DNA of 64,000 bases. Origin: an uncultured Collinsella sp. GTDB lineage: Bacteria; Actinomycetota; Coriobacteriia; Coriobacteriales; Coriobacteriaceae. Positions 48,449 to 56,946 of this stretch are shown in pieces. The position numbers were made by a program, and so were the translations under genes. The number at the start of each line of letters is the position of its first letter. The first letter of the stretch is position 1. The stretch lies in NCBI GenBank assembly GCA_900541065.1, contig UQIE01000008.1:1-64000 (forward strand). The letters are read 5' to 3'. Below the pieces are notes generated by a model. That model was not told where the DNA came from. It searched no databases and was given only the letters and a program-made list of their open reading frames with translations.

Positions 48449-48494
48449 GACTCTTAATCCCAAGGTCCAGGGTTCGACCCCCTGACGGCCCACC
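48449..48494 (+). repeat. attR core, 46-bp direct repeat
   Basis: Perfect copy of 7693-7738. It holds only the tRNA-Lys 3' half (anticodon arm to CC), so it cannot fold as a tRNA. Confidence 0.95.
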
Positions 48495-48752
48495 CAAAGA
48501 TTGTTAAAGCGACTGGCTCAGGCTGGTCGCTTTTTTGTTGACCTCGTATGGGGTCGAACCCGTAAGGGCGCGGAGCTGAGGAAATACGTAAGCATTTACC
48601 AGCGTAGCGCGCAAGGCGCCTTGGCGCCGCAGCGGCCGCCTGCGCAGCAGGCTGACCCCCTGACGGCCCACCAAAGCATGTTAAAGAGACTGGCTTCGGC
48701 TGGTCGCTTTTTTGTTGACCTCGCATGGGGTCGAACCCGAAAGGGCACAGCC
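48476..48752 (+). repeat. Tandem duplication of tRNA end and terminator (older att scar)
   Basis: The segment from GACCCCCTGACGGCCCACC through the terminator to GTCGAACCC is repeated, as 48476-48574 and 48654-48752, with small differences. The 80 bp between are GC-rich and palindromic (AAGGCGCCTT near 48613). Such a layout is expected when a second element once used the same tRNA site and was lost. Confidence 0.7.
48506..48536 (+). terminator. Original tRNA-Lys terminator, displaced
   Basis: AAAGCGACTGGC pairs with GCTGGTCGCTTT, followed by six T. A near copy lies at 48683-48713. Confidence 0.75.
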
Positions 48753-48756
48753 GCTT

Positions 48757-49617
48757 TCACAGATCGAGCCTACCCTGGGGATCGGTAAAACCGTCAGTAC
48801 CCTCCTTGAGTTTCTTCTCGTCTGCCTTCACGCGACGCTCGAGCTTTTTTGTATCCTCGGCAGGCGGTAGGTTCTCGGGGACAATTCCGCGGTCGATGAG
48901 GCTGCCACGCACGCTTGTGTTGTTCTCGACGTGCTCTTGCTTGATCTGGTCCAGGCCGTACAGGTCGTGTTCCTCGGCGTTGAAGGCCGTCATCGAGTTC
49001 GTAAGGTCCTTTGCTTTGATGAGGACATCGGCTAACCTGTCCGCTAATGCCGCGCTCTTGGGTACGCCGAGCTGCTGCTTCATTTCCGCCGTGCTTCTGC
49101 CGCCGAATAACGCTTCATCGCCCTTCGACTTGATGATTGCGAATCCTTTGGAGTCCACGCCGCGTTTGAACGCAATACCCGAGAGCTGTTTCTCTGAATC
49201 AGATAGCGAGTGGCGCGCCTGCAAGCGCTGAATCTCTGCAAAGCGCTGCTCTATGAGCTCTTGGCGGCGCGTCTGCACGGCAAAGTATGCCTGGGCGAGC
49301 GCGATCTCTGGCTTGTTTGAATCTCCGTTTTGGGCGATTAAATAGCATGCATAGCGCGTAAGCTTGTAGTCTTTAACCGCGCGAGCGGCGACACCGGCAG
49401 TTATCATTTTCGTGGTGTCACGAAAATGGGAATCAACTGGAGTTTTATTTGTTTCGCACGAGACTTTTGCCCTCTTAACAACTTCGGCGAAGTTCTCCCA
49501 TCGAGTGTATCCCATGGGTTCCATTAAATCGCGTGCGAGCCAATACTCAACGCCGTCTTCCACATTGGCGTAGCTATCAAGTTCGACACGCCACTTCTCG
49601 ATATCTCTACTGTCCAT
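48757..49617 (-). CDS. dinD: DNA-damage-inducible protein D-like (BRO-N)
   Basis: A 286-residue protein close to E. coli DinD length. RBS GAGGAGGAG sets ATG 49617. BRO-N features: ARDLMEPMGYTRWENFAEVVKRA, then VDSHFRDTTKM and DYKLTRYACYLIAQNGD, followed by EIALAQAYFAVQTRRQEL. The C-terminal half matches DinD (LFGGRSTAEMKQQLGV). E. coli DinD inhibits RecA in vitro; whether that holds here is unknown. It could also be left from another mobile element. Confidence 0.85.
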   Translation of the reverse strand: MDSRDIEKWRVELDSYANVEDGVEYWLARDLMEPMGYTRWENFAEVVKRAKVSCETNKTPVDSHFRDTTKMITAGVAARAVKDYKLTRYACYLIAQNGDSNKPEIALAQAYFAVQTRRQELIEQRFAEIQRLQARHSLSDSEKQLSGIAFKRGVDSKGFAIIKSKGDEALFGGRSTAEMKQQLGVPKSAALADRLADVLIKAKDLTNSMTAFNAEEHDLYGLDQIKQEHVENNTSVRGSLIDRGIVPENLPPAEDTKKLERRVKADEKKLKEGTDGFTDPQGRLDL

Positions 49618-49778
49618 ATCTCCTCCTCGCTGATCTATTGTCTGTGCGGGCTTTGCCCGCTCTGTATTCAGAATTAGGATACGCTGCCGTGCGGACACGA
49701 ATAGGCCCCGTGCCACCTCGAGCTCACGGGGCCCATAGATATCGATTAGGTGTGTTCTGCTTTAGATGGGTGTCCAGT

Positions 49779-51305
49779 TTAGTCCGTTCGATAGTGCGAT
49801 CCGAGGCTTTCGGTCCGCTTACGCATGGCTTTGACCATTTCCTGTGCTAGTTGAATCTGCGATTGCAGGCGGGCGAGGGCTGCGACTTCGCTGTCCTGGG
49901 CTTTCTGTGTGCTCAAGGTCGTTGCCTCTGTCTTCAAGCCCTCAAGCTCGTGTAGTGCCTCGGATAGGCCTGTTTCGGTCCTGTTGATCATGCAATAGGT
50001 GCTCATCGTGTGCCTAAGGCCGTGTGTCAGGCGTTCGGCATCTGTTGTGGCAATGCCGTAGTGGGGGAGGGCGATATCCGCCTTCAGGGCTGTCTCAGGC
50101 TCTTTCTGCGCTGTGAGGGCTGCCGATGCGCCCGCGATACGTCCGAATACGATGCCGTTGGCGCTTGACAAGCCACCAATGCGGTCGGCGCCGTGCATGC
50201 CGCCTGTCGCCTCGCCGCAAGCGTAGAGGCCCTCAACGCCCGTGTGCGCGGTCTTATCGATCTTGATGCCGCCGTTAGCGGCGTGGGCATACATCGCAAC
50301 GCGCATCTCGTCAGTCGGGGCGATGCCGTACTCGTCTTGCAGCCAGGTGGCAAAGGTCTGCACAAACTCTGGGACATCCTCGCGGGGGAAGTCGTAGTGG
50401 AGTGCCAGGCCTTCGGCACCTGCCTGATCGATGACGAGATCGATAGCGCGGGAGGCCAAGCGTGACGTGAAGGGACCATATCCAGAGCGCTGCTCGAGCA
50501 GGTCGTCCAGCTTGTCGTCGGCAATATCTACCGGCTGGTCTACATGCACGTAGCGCCAGGTTTTCTCGTTGAAGACCAAGTTACGCCTGGGCTCGATGAA
50601 GCCAGGCATCATCTGCATGAACTCTATATTAGTAAGTGTTGCGCCGTGCGCCAGTGCGATGGCCTGCGAGGAGCTGAGCACATCAGCCGACGTAAGGCTG
50701 CGCTCGAACAGGCCGCCTGTGCCACCGGCTGCGATGATCGTGGCCTTGGCAGCAAAGGGCACGATTCGATTTTCGGTAAGGTCGTAGAGTACGGTTCCGG
50801 TTATTCTGCCGTTCGTGTCCTCAACAAGGTCGATAAGCTCATGGCGGGGGAGCAGGCGAATGCCGAGCGACTCGATCCAGGTCGTCAGAGCGTCCTCAAG
50901 GGGCTTGCGGGTGAGGCCGCGCCACATGCGCGTCTTGTGGTCAAAGCAGGGGATAAACTGCTTTTGTTGAGCACTCTTGGCGCTTTGCGGACGCTGGAGC
51001 TCAACGCCCAGGTCTTGCTCGAGCCAGTCAATCGCTTGGCGAATGCCGTGGACGAACGTTTGGACGAGTTCGGGGTCGGCAACGCCGCCGCCGACGGTCA
51101 GGATGGTGTCGATGAGGTCCTGCTCGTCGTCTTCGTTAACGGGTCCGATAAGCCCTAGGCCCCAGGTTCCGGGGAAGAAGCTCGATCCACTCATAGTCTT
51201 GCCGGCGCTTGCCACAGTGACGGTTGCACCCGTGCGTGCCGCTTCGATGGCGGCGCAAAGGCCCGCAATGCCAGATCCAATTACCAGTACATCAGTCGAT
51301 TCCAT
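49779..51305 (-). CDS. FAD-dependent oxidoreductase, NadB/FrdA-like
   Basis: A 508-residue flavoprotein. Dinucleotide motif VLVIGSGIAGLCAAIEAA near residue 6, FAD-attachment region SGSSFFPGTWG, catalytic-face HGADRIGGLSSANGIVFGRIAG near the end. Family members are L-aspartate oxidase and fumarate reductase/succinate dehydrogenase flavoproteins. No nadA or nadC neighbours, so substrate is uncertain. AAAGGAATC precedes ATG 51305. About 30 residues shorter than typical NadB. Confidence 0.8.
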   Translation of the reverse strand: MESTDVLVIGSGIAGLCAAIEAARTGATVTVASAGKTMSGSSFFPGTWGLGLIGPVNEDDEQDLIDTILTVGGGVADPELVQTFVHGIRQAIDWLEQDLGVELQRPQSAKSAQQKQFIPCFDHKTRMWRGLTRKPLEDALTTWIESLGIRLLPRHELIDLVEDTNGRITGTVLYDLTENRIVPFAAKATIIAAGGTGGLFERSLTSADVLSSSQAIALAHGATLTNIEFMQMMPGFIEPRRNLVFNEKTWRYVHVDQPVDIADDKLDDLLEQRSGYGPFTSRLASRAIDLVIDQAGAEGLALHYDFPREDVPEFVQTFATWLQDEYGIAPTDEMRVAMYAHAANGGIKIDKTAHTGVEGLYACGEATGGMHGADRIGGLSSANGIVFGRIAGASAALTAQKEPETALKADIALPHYGIATTDAERLTHGLRHTMSTYCMINRTETGLSEALHELEGLKTEATTLSTQKAQDSEVAALARLQSQIQLAQEMVKAMRKRTESLGSHYRTD

Positions 51306-51493
51306 CGGATTCCTTTCTCGTCCGGCGCATTGTCGCACGGGTGATCGGCAAAGGGGCCGCAAAGACTCGGCAAATCGGTAAAGGGCAAATATGGCAGGTG
51401 GGCGTCATGGACGCTCTGACGTTCCATCTCATCACATCTCGTATTTCGCCGCAACTGACATATCGGCATTAGCTACTCTGCGTCAGTGTAAAC

Positions 51494-51527
51494 AAAAAGA
51501 GCCGCCACCTCGAAAGGTAGCGGCTCC
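51494..51527 (-). terminator. Terminator of the GGGtGRT operon
   Basis: On the minus strand GGAGCCGCTACCT pairs with AGGTGGCGGCTC (one mismatch), followed by five T. Confidence 0.75.
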
Positions 51528-51560
51528 AAGCTCAACTATATGAGCATCGCGCGGGCGCGA

Positions 51561-52565
51561 TTAGGCCTTGAGGGCCTCCTCGACGGCGACAGCGCAGGCG
51601 ACGGTGGCACCGACCATGGGGTTGTTGCCCATGCCGATGAGACCCATCATGTCAACGTGCGCAGGCACGGAGGAAGAACCGGCGAACTGGGCGTCGGAGT
51701 GCATGCGGCCCATGGTGTCGGTCATGCCGTAAGAGGCAGGGCCGGCGCCCATGTTGTCCGGGTGCAGGGTACGGCCAGTGCCGCCACCAGAAGCGACGGA
51801 GAAGTACTTCTTGCCAGCCTCGATGCGCTCCTTCTTGTAGGTGCCAGCGACGGGGTGCTGGAAGCGCGTGGGGTTGGTGGAGTTACCGGTGATCGAGATG
51901 TCGACGTTCTCGTGCCACATGATGGCAACGCCCTCGCGGACGTCGTCGGAGCCGTAGCAGTTAACGGCAGCGCGGGGACCATCGGAGTAGGGGATGGTCT
52001 CGACGACCTTGAGCTCGCCCGTGTAGTAGTCGAACTGGGTCTTCACATAGGTGAAGCCGTTGATGCGGGCGATGATCTGGGCGGCGTCCTTGCCCAGACC
52101 GTTGAGGATAACGCGCAGCGGCTTCTTGCGAGCCTTGTTGGCGTTCAGAGCAAGACCGATAGCGCCCTCGGCGGCAGCGAAGGACTCGTGGCCGGCCAGG
52201 AAGGCGAAGCACTCGGTGTCGTCGGAGAGCAGCATAGCGCCCAGGTTGCCGTGGCCCAGACCGACCTTACGGTCCTCGGCGACGGAGCCGGGAACGGTGA
52301 AGGCCTGGATGCCCTCGCCGATGATGGCGGCAGCCTCAGAAGCGGACTTGGCGCCACGCTTGACAGCGAGAGCGCAACCGAGGGTGTAGGCCCACTCGGC
52401 GTTCTGGAAGGCGATGGACTGGGTGTTGTTGACGATCTCACGCGGGTTGAAGCCCTTGTCGGTGCAGATCTGCAGAGCTTCCTCGAGGGAGGCGATGCCG
52501 TTGTCGGCGAGGCACTTGTTGATCTTGTCAGCGCGGCGCTCGTAACCTTCGAACGTAACAGTCAT
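51561..52565 (-). CDS. GGGtGRT protein
   Basis: A 334-residue protein with the signature SGGGTGRTLHPDNMGAGP near residues 255-272. The conserved end (VPAHVDMMGLIGMGNNPMVGATVACAVA) also fits. This family occurs in strict anaerobes next to a NifU-like scaffold protein, as here, 18 bp downstream of it. Biochemical role unestablished; a link to iron-sulfur or selenium handling has been inferred from neighbourhood only. Confidence 0.88.
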   Translation of the reverse strand: MTVTFEGYERRADKINKCLADNGIASLEEALQICTDKGFNPREIVNNTQSIAFQNAEWAYTLGCALAVKRGAKSASEAAAIIGEGIQAFTVPGSVAEDRKVGLGHGNLGAMLLSDDTECFAFLAGHESFAAAEGAIGLALNANKARKKPLRVILNGLGKDAAQIIARINGFTYVKTQFDYYTGELKVVETIPYSDGPRAAVNCYGSDDVREGVAIMWHENVDISITGNSTNPTRFQHPVAGTYKKERIEAGKKYFSVASGGGTGRTLHPDNMGAGPASYGMTDTMGRMHSDAQFAGSSSVPAHVDMMGLIGMGNNPMVGATVACAVAVEEALKA

Positions 52566-52583
52566 AGTTATTTCCCTCCCTTT

Positions 52584-53318
52584 CTACTCGTGAACCGGGA
52601 ACACGCTGGCGACGGAGTGAGTCTCCTCGTCGGTGCGCGGGTCGATGTACTTGGCAGCGTTCTCCCACTGACCATAGTGGCCCATAGCGCCAGCGATGGC
52701 CTCCTCGGGGGTCTTGCCGGCCTTGACGGCGTCGGTGAACTTGCCGAGGTTCAGGAACTCGAATGCGATGATCTCGTTCTTGTCGTTGAGAGCCATGCGG
52801 GTGACGTAGCCCTGAGCGAGCTCGAGGTAACGAGCGCCCTTGGCCTTGGTGCCGAACATGGTGCCGACCTGAGAGCGAAGGCCCTTGCCGAGGTCGTCGA
52901 GGGAGGCGCCCACGGGCAGGCCGCCCTCGGAGAACGCGGTCTGGCTGCGGCCGTAAACGATCTGCAGGAAGATCTCGCGCATAGCAACGTTGATGGCGTC
53001 GCAGACGAGGTCGGTGTTGAGGGCCTCGAGGATGGTCTTACCGGGAAGGATCTCGGAAGCCATGGCGGCAGAGTGGGTCATGCCCGAGCAGCCGATGGTC
53101 TCAACGAGGGCCTCCTCGATGATGCCGTCCTTGACGTTCAGCGTGAGCTTGCAGGCGCCCTGCTGAGGTGCGCACCAACCCACACCGTGCGTAAGACCGG
53201 AGATGTCGGAAATCTCCTTAGCCTGGACCCACTTGCCCTCCTCGGGGATGGGTGCGGGGCCGTGGTATGCACCCTTGGCAACGGGGCACATGTTCTCCAC
53301 TTCCTGTGAGTACTGCAT
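52584..53318 (-). CDS. NifU-like iron-sulfur cluster scaffold protein
   Basis: A 244-residue protein. RBS GAGAGGAGAGG sets ATG 53318. Conserved cysteines occur in GVGWCAPQQGACKL and VETIGCSGMTHSAA, the latter like the second Cys of NifU/IscU-type scaffolds. It is longer than IscU (about 125), with an added C-terminal domain (GAMGHYGQWENAAKYIDP). Forms an operon with the GGGtGRT gene. Confidence 0.83.
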   Translation of the reverse strand: MQYSQEVENMCPVAKGAYHGPAPIPEEGKWVQAKEISDISGLTHGVGWCAPQQGACKLTLNVKDGIIEEALVETIGCSGMTHSAAMASEILPGKTILEALNTDLVCDAINVAMREIFLQIVYGRSQTAFSEGGLPVGASLDDLGKGLRSQVGTMFGTKAKGARYLELAQGYVTRMALNDKNEIIAFEFLNLGKFTDAVKAGKTPEEAIAGAMGHYGQWENAAKYIDPRTDEETHSVASVFPVHE

Positions 53319-53721
53319 GCCTCTCCTCTCTATCGTGTTGGCGTCCCGTCTGGGGGCCGTGGCTGGCGATTGCCGGGCGACCCTTCGAAAGGGACATGAC
53401 ATGCAGCCCCTATAATACCGCGAAATGCACGGAATATTCGGCGAACGGCTCAGTTTTCGTAGCGAGAAGTCCGGAAGTTTTAATTGAAACGGTTTAACTC
53501 TATGTTCTGTGGTCGCGAACTTCCGTAGAGGGGGTCCGTCTTTGGCAAGCTTTTGGGCAGCTCTTGTAAGCGTTGCGGGGGTTGACCTGTTGCAACGGTG
53601 CCGTTCGCCGCCTGTTTACTGCCTTTGGCCGCGCGAGCGAATTGTTTTGCGTGAATGTTTTGATGGCACGCTTCAATCGTGCTGTATTGGATGGCAAGCA
53701 GATCCCGGCGAAGGGAGCGCC
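53319..53721. other. Intergenic region, no gene seen
   Basis: A 403-bp gap between divergent genes. A TATTAT -10-like element (minus strand, 53412-53417) may serve the GGGtGRT operon, but its -35 is poor. A GTTGCAAC palindrome lies near 53590. Nothing else convincing. Confidence 0.4.
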
Positions 53722-54534
53722 ATGCAGCGCGTTTGGAGAACGGTTACCGGCTTTTACCATGTCTGTGCCCGCGGTACGGGCAAGCAGCTCATCTTTGAGG
53801 GCGATGAAGACCGGTGGGAGTTCTTGGAGCTGATGCGTGAGTGCTGCCGCAAGGCGGGCGTGACGGTTATCGCCTGGTGCCTTATGGGCAATCACGTGCG
53901 TCTGGTGCTTGCAGATTACGAGGACGCGATGAGCGCGGCGATGCACCGGCTGCTTTTGACGTACGCGCGGCGGTTCAATAAACGCACGGGGCGCACAGGG
54001 CATCTGTTCCAGAACCGTTTTGACCGGCGCTCGCTCGATACCGACTGGCAGGTGATGGAGGCTATTCGCTCCGTTCACGCCGATCCGCAGGAGGCGGGCA
54101 TGAGCCTAATCGAGCGTTACCCCTGGAGCAGCTTTGCGGAGCATCTGCGCGCTTACGACAGTGATGCGGCAGATGCCACGAGGGGATTTTCCGATCCTTC
54201 TTGCGTGCTTGAGCTTTTTGGTTCTGCCGAGGCCTTTGCTGCCTATTCGCTTTCGACGCCCGACAGCGGCGAACCGGCGCTGCGCGATATGAAAGAGACG
54301 GAGTGGGAACGCCACGCCTTTGCCAACAAGTTGGCGAAGGAGCTAGGGGTTCCGCTCAACGGGGTTAAAACTGTACCGCCGGCGCAGCGCGATACCGTTA
54401 TTGTTGGATTGAACAATGCCGGCTTTACAGTGCGTCAGATTGAGCGGTATACCGGGATTGGCAAAAGTACCGTCTCTCGTATCGTGCGCGCCCGCGCGCG
54501 AACGGCGATGCGGGCTGGCGGAAACGTGATGTAG
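53722..54534 (+). CDS. RAYT-type (Y1) transposase with altered HUH motif
   Basis: A 270-residue REP-associated tyrosine transposase. N-terminal Y1 domain: FYHVCARGTGKQLIF, then WCLMGNHVRLVL with H58 but R60 where HUH enzymes have a second His. The probable nucleophile Y81 and GRTGHLFQNRFDRR follow. The C-terminus has an HTH (TVRQIERYTGIGKSTVSRIV). GAAGGGAG precedes ATG 53722. No flanking IS ends are evident, as usual for single-copy RAYTs. Confidence 0.82.
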   Translation: MQRVWRTVTGFYHVCARGTGKQLIFEGDEDRWEFLELMRECCRKAGVTVIAWCLMGNHVRLVLADYEDAMSAAMHRLLLTYARRFNKRTGRTGHLFQNRFDRRSLDTDWQVMEAIRSVHADPQEAGMSLIERYPWSSFAEHLRAYDSDAADATRGFSDPSCVLELFGSAEAFAAYSLSTPDSGEPALRDMKETEWERHAFANKLAKELGVPLNGVKTVPPAQRDTVIVGLNNAGFTVRQIERYTGIGKSTVSRIVRARARTAMRAGGNVM

Positions 54535-55205
54535 GGTCGCCTGTTCACCGCAGCTGGGGTCGTCCATACGCCGCAACCAGCGTTCAAAAGCTTGGTACGG
54601 TAACTGCACTTCTTAATATGCATAGAACAATCGTCATCTTGCATAAAATAACAGCTCAGTCCGGGTTTGCCCGTGCCTACCCCCGTCTGCGCCGTGCAAA
54701 AAACGGAGTTTTCAGCATCGTGGTGCTGTCGGCACTGCCACAATCTTGCAACACACGGGCCCCTAAGCTATTGATCCCTGCCGTTGCACCCCCGGAGTAT
54801 GTGCCTGCGTCCCGTCAGACCGCGATGTCTGGTCTAAAACACAATATTTATGCGCCTGGAGACGTTGATTAACGCTTCCGATGCGTATGCACACAGCTTG
54901 GCGTGCTGAATACTCGCAAAAATGCACGCAGCATCCTATGGGACCCTTCTGCGGCAGGCGCGAAGCGAGTCGGAGCTCAGCAGAACGGGGCTTGGCGCAT
55001 TGCTTGGCGGGTCCGGGGCCCTGCCGCAGGCCTTTGGTGCTGTGGAAAACGCCCGTGTTCGCGTCTGCTGTGTGGTAAATGACAGACGGAGCGCCGGACG
55101 CGCGGACTTCGTGCGTCCGGCGCTCATTAGGAAAAACAGAGCCGCCCGTATCGGGCGGCTCGGCAATCAAAAACCTTGGATTCGGGGCATACGCTACTGG
55201 TTAGT
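54535..55205. other. Intergenic region with two stem-loops
   Basis: 671 bp without a convincing gene. A 13-bp stem lies at 55089-55125 (GAGCGCCGGACGC) and the suf terminator at 55139-55161. The part from 54535 to 55080 holds only weak open frames and could be a decayed gene or a source of RAYT-linked repeats; no clear REP pair was found. Confidence 0.4.
55139..55161 (-). terminator. Terminator of the suf operon
   Basis: On the minus strand GAGCCGCCCG-ATA-CGGGCGGCTC, then TGTTTTT. It lies 45 bp after the sufU stop. Confidence 0.85.
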
Positions 55206-55628
55206 TTACCCCTCGAGCATGCCGTCGAGGGTGCGCCAGGCGAGCTCGGCGCATTTGACGCGGGCGGGCATGTGCGAGATGTCCTGGAGCTGGGCAGCCT
55301 CGTCCAGGTCTTCCAGGTCTTCCTCGGAGAGCTGTTCGCCGCGGATCATGGCGAGGAAGAGCCCCGCCAGGCGGCGCGCCTCCTCGACCGTCTCGCCGGT
55401 GATGAGGTCGGCCATGATGTCGGCGCTGGCCTGGCTGATGGCGCAGCCATGACCGGTAAAGGAGGCCTCCTCGATCACGCCGTTCTCGACGCGCAGCTGC
55501 AAGGTGAGTTCGTCACCGCAGCTGGGGTGGATGCCGTCGTGCTCGTGCGTGGGAGCGTCCATCTCGTACTTATAGTCGGGGTGCGAGTTGTGCTCCATAA
55601 ATGTGGTGGAGGTGTACAGATTACCCAT
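55206..55628 (-). CDS. sufU: SufU iron-sulfur / sulfurtransferase scaffold
   Basis: A 140-residue protein that accepts sulfur from SufS. Zinc ligands expected in SufU are present: C37 with D39 (PSCGDE), C62 (GHGCAIS) and C126 (VKCAEL), as is the insertion characteristic of SufU versus IscU. It overlaps the sufS stop by 8 bp. Last gene of the operon. Confidence 0.92.
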   Translation of the reverse strand: MGNLYTSTTFMEHNSHPDYKYEMDAPTHEHDGIHPSCGDELTLQLRVENGVIEEASFTGHGCAISQASADIMADLITGETVEEARRLAGLFLAMIRGEQLSEEDLEDLDEAAQLQDISHMPARVKCAELAWRTLDGMLEG

Positions 55629-56946
55629 TGAACGTGCTCCAAACGTGATGCAGACCGGCGATGAACTTGTCAATGTCGGCCTTGTCGTTGTAGAAGGCCA
55701 CGCTGGCGCGGCAGCAGGCAAGGTTCTCGACGCCCAGCCAGGTGAGCAGCGGCTGTGCGCAGTGGTGACCGGCGCGGATGCAGACGCCGTCCATGTCCAT
55801 GATGCTCGCGACATCGTGCGGGTGGATACCCTTGACGTTAAAGCTCACGACGCCATGGTGATTGTCCCAATAGATGGAGCCGATAATCTGGACAAAGTCG
55901 AGCTGCATGAGTTCGCCCATCAGGTAGTGGACGAGTGCCTGCTCGCGTGCCTGGATGTTTTCGTAGCCCACGGTGTTAACCAGGTAGTCAAGCGCCGCGC
56001 CCGTGGCGAAGATGCCGGCGGCGTCCTGCGTGCCGGCCTCGAACTTCTCGGGGACGGGCGCCCAGACGGCGTCCTGCTCGGTGACCGAGTCGATCATCTC
56101 GCCGCCGGTAAGCATGGGCGGCATGGCGTTGAGCAGGTCCATCTTGCCCCACAGCACGCCGATGCCCATGGGGCCCATGGCCTTGTGCGCGCTAAAGGCA
56201 AAGAAATCGGCTCCAAGGTCGGCCACATCGACCGGCATGTGCGGCAGCGACTGCGCGCCGTCGACGACCAGATAGCCGCCGTACTTGTGCACGAGCTTGC
56301 CGAGGTTCTTGACCGGGTTCTCAACGCCCAGGACGTTAGAGACCTGACCCACGGCCAAGATCTTGGTCTTGGGGCCCACCTTGGCAAGAACTTCCTCGGT
56401 GGTGAGCTGGCCGGTCTTGGTGGGGTAGAGGTAGACGAGCTTGGCGCCGGTCTCACGGCAGACCTGCTGCCACGGAATCAGGTTGGAGTGGTGCTCCATG
56501 ATGGTGATGACGACCTCGTCGCCCGGTTCGAGGACCGTGGGCGCAAAGCTCTTGGCGACCAGGTTGAGCGACTCGCTCGTGTTGCGGGTGAAGACGACCT
56601 CGTTGGCCTGGGGGGCGCCGATGACGTCGGCGATCTGCTGACGCACCTTTGCGATGGCCTCGGTGGCCTCGACGGACAGCGAGTACAGGCCGCGCAGGGG
56701 GTTGGCGTTCATGCGCTGGTAGAAGTCACGCTCGGCGTCGAGCACGCAGGCGGGGCGCTGCGCGGTGGCCGCGCTATCGAGGAAGGCGATCTCGGGGTGC
56801 TGCTGGAACAGCGGGAACTGCGCCTTGTAGGGATTGGTCTCGATGTCGACGGTAGGCCAGCCGCGCGAGGCCTCGTCGCTGGCGTCGAGTTCCATGGGCT
56901 CGGGGGCAGTACAGGTATCGCATTTAACGTGCTCGGTGTCGATCAT
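55621..56946 (-). CDS. sufS: Cysteine desulfurase SufS
   Basis: A 441-residue PLP enzyme releasing sulfur from cysteine. PLP-lysine in FSAHKAMGP, EHHSN motif for cofactor stacking, and active-site Cys in RAGHHCAQP. An N-terminal extension of about 35 residues precedes the family start and holds a CDTC pair. It overlaps sufD by ATGA and sufU by 8 bp. Confidence 0.95.
   Translation of the reverse strand: MIDTEHVKCDTCTAPEPMELDASDEASRGWPTVDIETNPYKAQFPLFQQHPEIAFLDSAATAQRPACVLDAERDFYQRMNANPLRGLYSLSVEATEAIAKVRQQIADVIGAPQANEVVFTRNTSESLNLVAKSFAPTVLEPGDEVVITIMEHHSNLIPWQQVCRETGAKLVYLYPTKTGQLTTEEVLAKVGPKTKILAVGQVSNVLGVENPVKNLGKLVHKYGGYLVVDGAQSLPHMPVDVADLGADFFAFSAHKAMGPMGIGVLWGKMDLLNAMPPMLTGGEMIDSVTEQDAVWAPVPEKFEAGTQDAAGIFATGAALDYLVNTVGYENIQAREQALVHYLMGELMQLDFVQIIGSIYWDNHHGVVSFNVKGIHPHDVASIMDMDGVCIRAGHHCAQPLLTWLGVENLACCRASVAFYNDKADIDKFIAGLHHVWSTFNG

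Larger units (their letters stand above)
7693..48494. mobile_element. Temperate siphovirus prophage with a diversity-generating retroelement
   Basis: About 40.8 kb between two perfect 46-bp copies of the tRNA-Lys 3' half. It contains, in order, integrase, HicAB, CI/Cro switch, early and replication genes, terminase, portal, capsid, connectors, tail tube, chaperones, tape measure, tail tip, DGR, holin and endolysin. The set is complete enough to expect a once-functional siphovirus. Three single-base frame breaks in structural or packaging genes may mean partial decay or sequence errors. Confidence 0.96.

Noticed and set aside
48449..48494. Second tRNA-Lys gene
   Set aside because: Only the 3' half is present; no acceptor 5' strand or D arm upstream.
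51540..53309. 589-codon plus-strand frame opposite the GGGtGRT and scaffold genes
   Set aside because: Both minus-strand genes have family signatures and RBSs; the plus frame is Val/Gly/Leu-rich shadow.
54922..55150. Possible gene between RAYT and suf (starts MHAASYGTLLRQ)
   Set aside because: No RBS, no family match by eye, and the longer frame runs through the suf terminator.
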